This document shows positions 45,172 through 55,679 of a DNA stretch of 64,000 nucleotides, one piece after another. The notes under the pieces are model-generated. The model worked only from the letters and a program-made list of their open reading frames with translations, was not told the origin of the DNA and ran no database searches. Positions within the stretch are counted from its first letter, which is position 1, and each line of letters begins with the position of its first letter. A program made the position numbers and the translations under genes. This DNA comes from Undaria pinnatifida (lineage: Eukaryota > Sar > Phaeophyceae > Laminariales > Alariaceae), in assembly GCA_012845835.1 (NCBI GenBank), contig JABAKD010000018.1, positions 11,016,081 through 11,080,080 of the forward strand. Direction: 5' to 3'.

Positions 45172-45665
45172 GTTTGGTGTGAAAGAGTCGTGGTGCTGGA
45201 GGTTGTGAGGGAACGGACGCAGGGGTATCAGCTTCGCTCGGGGACAGCACCGGTTCTTCTTTGCATGTTTCTCATTATTGGCATTGAGCTATGAGAAGCG
45301 AGAGGAGACAGGAAAGGAGGAGTGAGAGGGGTGATGCACACAGACAGAGTGCGCTTCCCTCCCAGCATTGCTGCTCTGCTCTCTTCTGGACCATTACCTA
45401 CCTATGGAACGTACAGGGAACGTTCTTCTAGGTGTTCGGTATTCCCCTGAGCGCTCAACGCGCTTACTTCTAGTTATCTTGTCCAGAAGAAGAACGTTCC
45501 ATTACCGAGAACGTTCTTGTGGTATAAGCTAGCTAGATTCTGCAGGTTGTTTTCTCCACTCAGAGTATTCTGTTTCAGAGAATCTTCTTGTGTGGCCAAT
45601 TGACCATGACTCCGCGTGCTAGCTTACCGAATCTATTGCCAGCTATACTGATACTCTATCACATT
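45172..45665 (+). repeat. R500 repeat, copy 1
   Basis: About 500 bp also present at 48702-49199 and 61148-61640. Shared runs include GAGGGAACGGACGCAGGGGT, GACAGCACCGGTTCTTCTTT, GAAGCGAGAGGAGACAGGAA and TGAGCGCTCAACGCGCTTAC. Short frames of about 80 codons recur in all copies but show no domain. Confidence 0.7.
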
Positions 45666-46049
45666 GGAGGGCGATCATGCAGACGGTAGGTACGAAACAC
45701 CCTACGTAATAGGTTGGTAGTAGTATGGTCTACTACAAGTTATCTGTATGTTCTCTTCTGTGCCTGTCCACGAGCAAGAGCACTCCAAAGCTGCTCAGTA
45801 GTTGTAGCGGTTACTACTCTGCCACAATTACTTAGTAGTAGTATGATAGTAGTAGTGTATTAGCAGTAGAATTGGTACCGCCGTGGGGCGCTGGACCGCT
45901 CTGTACTGGACATGACAGTAGTAGCTGTGATACGTGTGCTGGTTTGCATGTACCGAAAAGACGGACTACTACTTAGAAGTAGTAGCAGTAGTGTAGTAGC
46001 AATAGTAGTACCGCCGTGGGGTTCTGTACCGCTCGGTAATAGAAAGTGC

Positions 46050-46595
46050 ATTATTACGACTAGTTGTCATACGTGTGCTATGCTTTATGTACCGACAAAG
46101 CGGCGCTAGAAAGACCCTCATTTGTGTGTTGTTGTCAAAAAATATCTTCTGTACACCCATCGACATAGGCCCATTCAGCGTCCGCCATATTCCTCAACCT
46201 AAAGATATCCAAACGATGTGGGGTCACAGACTGCGTGGCACACGAAAGCAAAACTTGCTGGGCACACGTTTTCGGGACAATATTTACCAAAGTAACAGAG
46301 GAGAGAGGGTCACGGTCCCAACGCTACGTATGTTAGAGGGTCCCTTTTCGGCCCTTTTAATATGGTGGTTCAGGGTATTTTGCGGAATGAATCCGCAATG
46401 GCGTGGCTTGGTACGCCGCGCCAAATTTATCGCCCAACCAAGTAAAAGAAAGTCACTTTGTCAGTGAGGTGTGGAGTCATTCGTGAGAGTGGCTGACATC
46501 CGGTAAAAAACACGGCGGACCCCCGCTACCACCGTCGCCATAACGGGGTTGGGGCCGTCTTGATTGTTAATCCCGGAAGGTTACAAAGCTATGCC
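46050..46595. other. No gene recognised
   Basis: A plus frame at 46075-46467 (130 codons) has no domain. Confidence 0.35.
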
Positions 46596-47010
46596 GGTCG
46601 CCCCCGTGGTCTAGTGGTTACCCTCAATTACTGCTAGCGTTGGTATTTGAGTTCGATTCCCACCATGGTGAGATGTAACTTTATTTGAAAAAATGAGCTG
46701 GAGAAATGCGAAAAATAAAGAAGGATCGGTCTACTGATTAGAGCGCCTAGCAGCGCGTGGGTAGGTACAATTCGACGCGAGCCAACGAGGGAAGAAAATA
46801 TAAAAATGCTGAAATCTTCTCGTGAAAAAAACGAAGGCACGAACCGTAGTGGGGAAAGGGGAGGATGGTTCGCTATATCAGCCCGGATCTGAGTTGCTAC
46901 TGGGAGGGAGGGCGAGAGCAGTGCGAGGATAATAAATGGGATGAAAAATAAAATGTGGTTGCGCCATTTGTGACAGAGAAAAAAAATCCGTCGCACGATA
47001 ACCATATTTA
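46596..47010 (+). mobile_element. SINE-A, tRNA-derived retroposon
   Basis: Head CCCCCGTGGTCTAGTGGTTA (A box) and ATTTGAGTTCGATTCCCACC (B box), 47 bases apart. The body has TAGAGCGCCTAGCAGCGCGT, CGACGCGAGCCAACGAGGGA and GGATCTGAGTTGCTACTGGG. In this copy the CTA site is unexpanded. Confidence 0.85.
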
Positions 47011-48701
47011 CGGTACATAGTGACAGCAAGCAGTATTATTAGTAGTAGTTGATGCTTACAGTAGTATAATAGGTCTACACAGCAAGCAGAATTTATTATA
47101 CAGGAACCCGTAGAATACCATAAAACGTGAAAGATAGCACCAGCCCTCAGGATCGTTACCACGCCAACGCCTTACAGCAGACACCAGGGAGACTGCAGAC
47201 GCCAAAAAATGTATTTTCACGTGGAAAGGTTTCGTTGATAAAATCGTCGGAGCCACAAGTTAGGTTTTTGGTTTCCCCCTCTCGTTCTGGAGAAAAACGT
47301 GTTGGAGGACCATCTTACGGGTTTTGCTATTTTCCGTGTAGGCGCATGTATCTCAGAGTCAATTTTAATGTTTCTGGCGATTCTCGCTTGACAAGCTACC
47401 CTATACTCCACCCACAACCACATCTAGAACAATCACCGAAGCACAGGACGTTGAACCGTGCCATCACCCGTAAGACTGGACTGCGTAAGACGGTCCTCCG
47501 ACGAGAGCGGGTTGTTTTTCCTTCCCGTCAGTCAGAACAGGGGCAGCCAATAATAGGTCATATCCTTCGTAGCGCATATGTTTATATTATGTCTGTACTA
47601 CTTATTTCGGACCCAAACATAGATACCTAACAAAAGATCAACAGTCTAGGCAAAAAAACTCAGCAATCGAAGCGTCGTAAAGTTGCACACGTGTCGAATA
47701 TCTCCCTTTACCCCTTAGTTCGGACACCCTCCTACCCCAGCAGCGCAGGCTGTTCGCAGTCGTCACCGCCGTAATCGTCGTATGATTTCGACGCGGTTTC
47801 TTCTGAAGACCCAAAGGGATCAAACGGTATTCGCATGTAGCTTCCACATCTTTCATTTAAGCTCACCTTGTATGATCAGAGAGCGTACACCGCGTCCCCA
47901 GTTTCTGTGGTGAATCGCGGATTTTGTTGGGCCACGAGCAGTAGTGATATGGCGATTTTTGTTGGGTGACACCAGGCTGAGGAGAGACTGGCCAGGAATG
48001 GCAGACAGAGAAGCAGACGGAGTGAGAGAGTAGGGACACGCATGGTGTCTTCCCAAAAACACGTGCTCGATCAAGTTGTCGAGCAGAAAACGCCTCATCC
48101 GAAAAACACTGGAAGGCGCGGGTATTCAACAGGTCGACGTCGGGAATATATATATGCAGCAACAGGTGGACGTCAGGGAAAGTATGCATCAGCAGGTGGA
48201 CGCCGGAGAGACTATACGGCAGGCGTATGCACCTGCCGTCATCATCAAACATACACACGTGGACAGGTTATCTTCATCATATATATCGTCATCACATATA
48301 TGTCAGCAGATATGTTCCAACTCACAGAAACTTTGACGCCAGTATGTCAGGAAACATGTCAAGCAATGCGAAACACGCACTGTCAAGGTTGTAGAGACGT
48401 GCCACTCAATTCAAACGAAGCCAAACTTTGCGCGAGATCCGAGATTCCTAAACTATGACCTAGTCGGATAATGTCAGCCAAGAAGCACAGAGGCAGGTTT
48501 GTTGCTACGGCCGATTATTGCACATTAAAACCTAGTGGTCCAGTACCACTTGTAGGCAGCTCATAGCAAAATCGCCGTCTGTCAATACGTGGAAGTGATG
48601 TTTCCTACCGTGTTTGCTTTCATGAGTGAGTTTGTTCCTGACGTGCGGCTTGTTGTGGCTTGTAATTTATTCCACATATCTCGTCGACCTCTCATTATGG
48701 G
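47011..48701. other. No gene recognised
   Basis: A 167-codon plus frame at 47127-47630 and a 138-codon frame at 48042-48458 show no domain, signal peptide or splice context. A duplicated motif (AGGTGGACGTCAGGGA / AGGTGGACGCCGGAGA) lies at about 48164 and 48194. Confidence 0.35.
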
Positions 48702-49199
48702 CAAAGTCTAGTGTGAAACGGTCGTGGTGCCGGGAAGGTTTGAGGGAACGGACGCAGGGGTGTACGCTTCGCTTGGAGACAGCACCGGTTCTTCTTTGCA
48801 GATTTCTTATTATTGGCGTTGAGGTATGAGAAGCGAGAGGAGACAGGAAAGCAGGAGTGAGATCATGGAATGGGGCGAGACTCACAGAGTTCGCTTCCCC
48901 CCAGCATTGCTGCTGTGCTCTCTTCTGGACCATTACCTACCTATGGAACGTACATGGAACGTTCTTCTAGGTGTTCGATATTCCTCTGAGCGCTCAACGC
49001 GCTTACTTCTAGTTATCTTGTCCAGAGGAAGACGTTTCATTACCGAGAACGCTCTTGTGGTATAAGCTAGCTAGATTCTACGGGTCATCTCCACTCAGAA
49101 TATTCCGTTTAAGATAATCTTCTCGTGGCCAATAGACCATGACTCTGCGGGCTATCTTACCCAATCTATTGCCAGCTATACTGACACTTGATTACATTA
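48702..49199 (+). repeat. R500 repeat, copy 2
   Basis: Diverged copy of 45172-45665 outside the segmental duplication, so R500 is a dispersed family. Confidence 0.7.
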
Positions 49200-49439
49200 G
49201 CCCACCCTGAATAGTCGTGTATGCAGACCTCAAGACTGTCGAAGGGTGACGACAAAGTTCAACCTAAAAGACCGGGAAAGGGGTCAAAGATGCGGATATT
49301 CGCAACAAAGACATGAGGCTATAGATCCCCCACACCCCGTAATGAAGCCTAACTGACGAGCCGGTGTTGGAGGAACTGCAGCATCTCCGGCAACAGCACT
49401 TGCTTCGAACACCGGAGCTCAAGACGCCCGAGTACACCA

Positions 49440-50230
49440 AGTGCGTCACGCCTCCCTGCCCCCTGCCCCCCTACGCCCCCCCCCTACCCCAGCCCAATCC
49501 CCAACCACTTGTTCAAGCACTGATCCTCTTGTTCCAGTTATTGCCTTGAGGTGTGGGCGGGAGGGGGCCAAGACGTCGAGCCCTACTGGGATGCTCCACT
49601 CGACGCCTTTCCGCGATGTGCAACGCTACCTGCCGACTATCGCTGAAACTCCAGACATTGCTAACCTGGAAGAAGTCTCAACGATTACGACTACCAGCGG
49701 TTCCGGTTCACGCGAAACGACTGTTTCGCCTACTGGGGCATCGCTCCTAAGCCCGCCTCGACCCCAGATTGGCGGTTGCTCACCCGCTCATCACAGGACG
49801 TGCACTTTTTCAGTGGCAACGTTGGGCCCGTGAACGACGGATCCCCACTCGCTGCCATGGTGTTGACAGCATCATTGCCCCTGAGCTCGAGGGACAGCCC
49901 CGTCTTACAGACGGACGTCTCGCGATCACAGTCGACCAGGACATGCTCTGAGCACCCTTCCCCGTCATCCTCGCCGCCTTCACGCATTTCGTGGACTCGG
50001 GCCACATGATCTGCATGCCCTAGCGAGTACAACCCTGCTCTCCAAACGCCTGAAGGGAGGACCCCCCAGGGTATCCCCGCCCAGCGTACGCACCACCGCG
50101 TGGACCCTCCTGGTACCTCGGCTTCGCCGAGCAGTTCCCCCGCAAACTCGGGCGTTCAAGTCAGCACCGCCCAATCGGACCTGACTCCACCCCTGACAAC
50201 GCCACACAGCGACATCACCAACAATCGCTG
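49440..50230. other. GC-rich open-frame-dense region, no assignment
   Basis: Overlapping open frames on both strands (plus 49441-49833 and 49776-50009; minus 49730-50032). Composition is more coding-like than the surroundings, but I recognise no domain, so strand and status are unresolved. A retroelement remnant is possible. Confidence 0.25.
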
Positions 50231-50318
50231 ACGTCCTCGCTCGAATTGCGCTGGCTACCGACTGTTGTTGTTTCTGGTCAGTCCGTTCAGTACCTCGACG
50301 TGAACGCCGATGGATGAT

Positions 50319-50420
50319 GATTGAGACAAGCGAGAAGCGCGCAAAAAATGTATTTTAAACGGTACTAATGATCGAGACAAGCGAAAAGCGCGCAAAAAAT
50401 ATATTTTAAACGGTACTGTC
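50319..50420 (+). repeat. 51-bp tandem repeat, two copies
   Basis: GAGACAAGCGAGAAGCGCGC..AAAATGTATTTTAAACGGTA at 50319 recurs at 50370 with three changes. Confidence 0.85.
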
Positions 50421-50815
50421 CAGTTATTTTTCGGATTTTGATGTATGGATAGGTTGATAAAATAAAACTTGGCACGACATTATTTCCAAAATGGCGTCAT
50501 ATTTTGTCCTCAAAACAAATAATATTAACTGTAACATAATCCCACAGTACTGGGGTAGGTATCATGGTAGTGCATGTATTTATTGAATTTCGGTAGGTAC
50601 ACGTACATACATGGATATAGACGTGGCAAGCGGACGTATGACTAAAACGAGAAGGAGGTGGTAGTGGTTACGATTACTGCCCCAGAAAGAGCCGCACGGC
50701 AGCATGGCGAGTAGCTGCGTTCCCGGGGCCTGGAGGGTGGTATTATACAAGTTCGGACAAATCGACATGGTTTGTACTCTCGTGCAAGCAATACAGGTAC
50801 GTACGGGTAAACCCA

Positions 50816-51380
50816 CACCGATCACACACAGCGATGCTCTATTACACATAATATGATTTTTGTCTGTGACATGTTTTATGGCATGGAGCTAGAGTGTACC
50901 ATACATTTTCGACACAAAAAACAAGGGGAAAAAAATCGTTCCTCCTGCTGTTAAGCTGCGCCACGCGAAGGTCGTAGTAAGTCGACAGTATCCATGGAGG
51001 AAAGCAGTGGTGGCATGCATTCGTCCCGTATCGCCTCGTACGTGTTTAATTTTCTTTTCAACGAGAAGGCTTTTTGGATAAATTTAGGAGGTGTCGTAGT
51101 TGTTGCTGTAGTAAGACCACACACAGCGATGCGCTATTACACACAATATGCTTTTGGTCTATGACATATTTTATGGCATGGAGCGAGGGTGTACCATACT
51201 TTTTCGAAACAAAAAATCAGGGAAAAAAATAGTTCCTCCTGTTGTTAAGCTGCGCCACGCGAAGGTTTTACCAAACGTCGACAGTATGCACAGAAGAAAC
51301 CAGTGAGTGGCATGCACTCGTCCCGTATCGCATCGTACGCGTTTGGTGATTTTTTTCCTCGAGAAGACTCTTTGGAGGAC
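50816..51380 (+). repeat. R300 repeat, two tandem copies
   Basis: Units of about 295 bp starting near 50822 and 51117. Shared: CACACACAGCGATG, TTTTATGGCATGGAGC, AGCTGCGCCACGCGAAGG, CGACAGTATCCATGGAGG-type and CGTCCCGTATCGC. Fragments occur at 25010 and 38540. Confidence 0.8.
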
Positions 51381-51562
51381 GGCGTGCTTTGTTGTTGCTG
51401 TGGTCCCTGACTCCGTCGCTGTAATCGTTTGCCGGTCAAGTGCAAGCGGTCGTGTTGGTACGTAACTGATGAATAGGTTTGTGTTGCTTTGTACTTGACG
51501 TGCTCCTTGCCGCTGATTCCTGATTGATTATCTATTCTAGTGAGTTTTTGTGTTTTTGTTTT

Positions 51563-51815
51563 TGCACACTTCTACTTTCCCAGCTTTTGGACATACAAGC
51601 CGTGATCACAGGTGTCGTCAATTCCATCCCCCCGGTTATTGCCATCGTTTGTTTTTCCGCATAGGGTTCAGCACCTACTGATCGTCGAGCTTTCATCGAG
51701 TTTTGCTAACTCACGCTCTCGCGCTTCCCGCCAGTCATTTAGTAGACAGGAAAAAGTCACACGAAAAGTTAGACGTGTACGAACTCGGGGGGATTCGAAC
51801 TCACGAAGTTGACCT
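51563..51815 (-). mobile_element. SINE-B, head truncated
   Basis: Body and B box (CGGGGGGATTCGAACTCACG on the given strand) are present. The A-box end is missing after GACCTATAAC, where SINE-A body sequence begins. The flank at 51375-51560 matches 38600-38799. Confidence 0.75.
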
Positions 51816-51823
51816 ATAACTGT

Positions 51824-52095
51824 TGAAATCGCCTAGCATCGTGGGTAAGTACAATTCGACGCGAATCGACAAGGGAAGAAAATGCTGAATTCTTGTTGCG
51901 ATCAAACCTGGGGCATGCACCGTAGTGGGGACGGGGGAGGGGAGTCCGCTATATGACCCCGGGTCTGAGTTATACTACTGGGAGGGCGAGAGTAGTGCGA
52001 GCATCACAACAAATGGGATGGGTAAAAGAAACGAAGTGAAGTGCATTGCTCCTGCTGTAATAATACGACACCCCAGGAAGTTGCACTGATCGACT
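51824..52095 (+). mobile_element. SINE-A, 5' truncated
   Basis: Begins inside the body (GAAATCGCCTAGCATCGTGG) and runs through CGACGCGAATCGACAAGGGA to the tail CGAGAGTAGTGCGAGCATCA and the family 3' end shared with 39490-39530. Compared with 38800-39530, the two facing heads have been deleted. Confidence 0.75.
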
Positions 52096-52117
52096 CGATC
52101 TGGACCGACTTCTGTAT

Positions 52118-52160
52118 ATTATAAAAATGAAAATACACTCCAGCTGTGCGATCGAAGATA
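52118..52160 (-). repeat. PG terminal-motif fragment
   Basis: AAAATACACTCCAGCTGTGC, then GATCGAAGAT, directly after the SINE-A tail. Confidence 0.6.
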
Positions 52161-52169
52161 ATACATGAA

Positions 52170-52743
52170 CTTTTCCCGGCCAACCGAAAAAGAAAAAACC
52201 ACCACGACCACGTACTAGGTACCATCTATCAATACTATAGACCGCAAATACACCAAACAATACTGTGATCTTTTCCAACGACCAGGATCAAAAGCCATGC
52301 TTTCGGTAGTGACCATGGTTTTTAACTCTTTGGAGCTGAGGGAAAATTGTTGAATGAAAATGAACCAAACTGCCAACTCATATCATATACGACAACAAAT
52401 TCGGCTATCGCAGGCAAGGCCTATGTATCGCATGCCCGGGAAGCATGAGTACTATGAGCAGCAATCGGTCATCCCTCCAAAAGTCTTGCGTTTCAGATCG
52501 TAGTTGCGCTTCATAAGCAGAGTATCAACCGCTAAGTATACCAGTTGTAGTATAGCACCATTCGACTGACCCTACCTCGTGTAAGCGCTATGCCAACCGA
52601 ACAATTGTAATCGCTATGAACCGCTAATCATACCAGTTGTAGTGTATAATTATTTGACTAACAAGCATGTTTTGATACTACTATTGCTGTGGAGGTACTT
52701 GAAAATAATACGTGCCTTTTGATCTCGACACCTCGTAGTGAGG
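52170..52743. other. No gene recognised
   Basis: A duplicated phrase (CATACCAGTTGTAGT / TATACCAGTTGTAGT) lies near 52538 and 52631. No coding sequence supported. Confidence 0.35.
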
Positions 52744-53692
52744 TCACCTCTTTTCGCGTACACGTGTTCGCCGCGGACGGGTAAGGCGCCGACCAGGCGT
52801 CTCGGGCCCCCAACCCCCGAAGATGCTGAAGGACCAACCAGTGCCAATACCTTCTCGCTTACATTCGCTTCCATCCTTCTCGCGATCGCTCTGATCTCCC
52901 TTCGCTTTGCATTTCCCAAACGCACACGACCCTGCTGTTGGTCTGCCTCCCAAAACAAAAACAAAAAAACCGTGCCTTCCAATCTTCCACTCGCTGTTGC
53001 TCTCATCAAGATCTGCTGACATCGGGGGTGGCCACGGGTCCGGGGCGGCAGCACCAAATAGCTCTGGCTGCTGCTCGTTCGGTTGTTGCTGAAGCAGCTC
53101 TTCCTGCGTGTACATCTGCATAGACACCATCATCTCTTTCTCCCCGTCACACGCCACCACACCTCCAATCTCAACCACCACATTCTCGGATACTATCACC
53201 TCTTCGCGCTCATCTCCGCCAACTTCCTGCGGTGGCGACAGCAGGGGAAGCTGCTGCGCTTCCACCGACTGCTGCGACGGTTGCGGTGCCTGTGGCAATA
53301 TCCATGGTGTTGGGGCGGCAGCACCAGGTAGTTGTAGCTGCTGCTGGTGCGGCTGCTGCCGAAGCAGCTCTTTCTCCTTGTCCATCTGCATAGACTCCAT
53401 CATACCGTTTCCCCCATCACACGCCATCACTCCTCCAATCTCAAACCACCATGTTCTTGGATACCATCACCTCTTCGTGCTCATCTCCCCTAACTTCCTC
53501 CGGTAGCAACTGCAGAGCCAGCGGCTGCGCTGCAAGCGACTGCTGCCGCGCCACAAGCTCGGTCGGTTGCGGTGGCGTTTCGGGCTCTCCCGCTTCTGCG
53601 TCCTCTTCCAACCTTCCCGATTCGGGTTGGTTAGCGTTTACTTCCTCCAGTCGCTTTTCCTCCGATGTCCACGCTGTTACTATTGAAGCCAT
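52744..53692 (-). CDS. Hypothetical acidic/Gln-rich protein with two internal repeats, frame-shifted
   Basis: ATG at 53692 starts MASIVTAWTSEEKRLEEVNA and an acidic, Gln/Pro-rich chain. Two repeats of about 75 residues follow. Each has a DEREEVIVSENVVVEIGG-type strand, an acidic Met-rich stretch (SMQMYTQEELLQQQPNEQQP) and GAAAPDPW. The first repeat carries one extra base (TCTCAAACC against TCTCAACC in the second, near 53440-53446), which ends that frame at about 53441. The second frame then continues to 52744. Either this is a recent one-base mutation, a sequencing error or a pseudogene. The C-terminal part (WSFSIFGGWGPETP) is basic. No family recognised. Confidence 0.45.
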
Positions 53693-53698
53693 TATTAT

Positions 53699-54076
53699 TT
53701 AAAGCTCTTGCTGTTGATCATGGAATCCTTGCCTTCGTTGCCATTTCAGCTGGCCGACGAATTCTAGGAGAATTCCCTGCAGGAATTCTTGAGTCGTCGG
53801 GAATGCAGCGTTCCCTTGGGCATCTGTCCATTCCTCGACTGGCTCCTCTTCACAGAGAATTGTCGTGGCAAGATCCGGTACTTGGAATGCAGCAAACCAG
53901 GCCATTCGCTTGTCAGTTAAGCGATGGGTCTCGACCTTGTGGTTCTCGGCGACTGAGTAACGTTCCCAGCAAATTTGTTCCCTATATGTTCGACTTAGTA
54001 GCCTCCGCAAAAGCCGCTGCAGTCGACAATCGTCCTCGTCTCGAGCTCTCCCGAGCACTCTACGTCCAAAGGCACA
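53699..54076 (-). CDS. Hypothetical open frame upstream of the acidic repeat protein
   Basis: About 125 codons open from a TGA near 54094 to a stop six bases before the ATG at 53692. It has protein-like composition: CRLQRLLRRLLSRTYREQIC, MAWFAAFQVPDLATTILCEE and NAAFPTTQEFLQGILLEFVG. There is no in-frame ATG near its start, so it may be an internal exon or the remains of a larger gene. Tight spacing to the next frame on the same strand suggests the two were one transcript or one polyprotein. A retroelement gag-like origin is possible but not shown. Confidence 0.4.
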   Translation of the reverse strand, partial: CAFGRRVLGRARDEDDCRLQRLLRRLLSRTYREQICWERYSVAENHKVETHRLTDKRMAWFAAFQVPDLATTILCEEEPVEEWTDAQGNAAFPTTQEFLQGILLEFVGQLKWQRRQGFHDQQQEL

Positions 54077-54094
54077 ATTTGTCTTGTCGTACGA

Positions 54095-55560
54095 TCATGC
54101 TAGCACCCAGAGATCGTACCGCGGGCAAGCCGACCCTGAGGGTGGGTTTTTCCCTTTTCATTGGAACCGTTATCCGGGAGCTGAACGCGCTGGACGGGCG
54201 CTGACTCAAGACACTTTTTTCCAGGTATGCTTCAGGAGCAATGTTTCGGCGTCGTCGACCTCCACCCTACACGACAGTGACGGAACCCGCACGTACACCA
54301 GCAGCAAGAGAGAGCAAGACCATCGAGACGCAGCCTACGACAACCAGATACAGGAAGAGGAGGAGCAGTCAGAGATAGACAGCGTGAGCCAGAAGAGCCA
54401 CGGTCCTCCACCTGGTAGCCAGACCTCCTTGTACGTGCTTGCATTGAGCGAGCGATTTCAGGGCTGATTTTGGAGCTACAGTTACGAACAATTCTGCGTG
54501 TCGATGATTGAGAAAGAGGGGATGGCAGTGGAAAAACAACCAGCAAAGCTCATGGGAATAAGCGGGGAGCAGCAGCATGCATATGCACAGCAGGGGATTT
54601 GGAGAAAGTTGTGGCAGGAAGCGAGCAGGGCAAAGCAAGGGAGGAGGGTACCGCCCCTTTCGCGCCAGCACAAGCCTCGGCTCGCTAAAGGCGCGTATTC
54701 GTTTGTCTTGATTCTCGTGTTGGTCCATATTTCTCTCCAGAGTTGATTGATGTGTTGTTATTTTTGTGTGCGTATCAGGTGGTACGTATAGTTCAGTAGA
54801 GTCCTTAGTCCCTAAAGAGTTCAAGTCGTTTTTTCGTTTTTCAAGGCACATGTGATATACTCCGAGTATATAATAACACGGTGTGATTCTTTTTAGGGTC
54901 GGATGTACGTGGGCACGACTTACGTGATATTTCTGAGAGGTTTGCTGGCTTATTGATGAATGGGTTTTTCGGTTCTTGGCATTTGATGGATTTTGCTTGG
55001 CTCAACAGCAGCAGTTGTGCTAGTCCTACGTACATGCAATAGCATCGGTACCAGACCAACAGGGAACTGAGTACTGAATGAGGCTGGTGAACGCCAAGCA
55101 GGCAGATGGTAATATGTACGTTGCTGGTGTATTGTAATGCAACACTTACTTCTTAGTAAATATTCTTGTAGGCGGTACGAGTTTGTATGCGTGTATGATG
55201 TGACCCCTCGACAAGAGGTGGTGCCGGTGCTGGTGCTCGTACGTATTGCAGCGGTAGCTATGTAGTTTCAATAGTTGAAGCATTATTTGGTTGCATTTTG
55301 GAAACGGTCTACCTGCGGTTCTAAGAATCTAATGCTGTGGTGTCAACGCGTTTGTGTATGACCGACACCTGCAAAATTTGAGAAAGATGGTACATTCACT
55401 CGTGGTTCTTCCTGCCCGATGTCCTCTCCTTTGTGTCAAGCCACGTGGGGCGACAACGTGCAATCGCCCAGGTGGACAAAGTGGGAAAGAGTACCCAGCC
55501 TCGGCCAGGAGACCAATGATGCGACGGGAAGGTCGGTCTGACAGCCGGGGTCAGTAGAAC
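54095..55560. other. No gene recognised
   Basis: Frames at 54084-54467 (plus) and 54369-54851 (minus) have no domain and overlap. Confidence 0.35.
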
Positions 55561-55679
55561 TACAGAGGGACGGATGTAACTACCATATTTTTTCATTACC
55601 TTCCCCCTCGGCTGCTCCTCAATCGGGGTAGTGCTCGGGCCTGAGGCTTCCCTAAAACGTGCCAGAGCCCTGAGGGTGT

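Larger units (their letters stand above)
41808..46049 (+). repeat. Segmental duplication, left copy (4.24 kb)
   Basis: Collinear with 57777-62024 over its whole length, same orientation. It comprises R2, PG, R2, PG, R2 and R500. The first shared bases are GTCGTTCTCAATGGCGG and the last GGTAATAGAAAGTGC. Here it continues into ordinary sequence (ATTATTACGACTAG). Confidence 0.9.
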
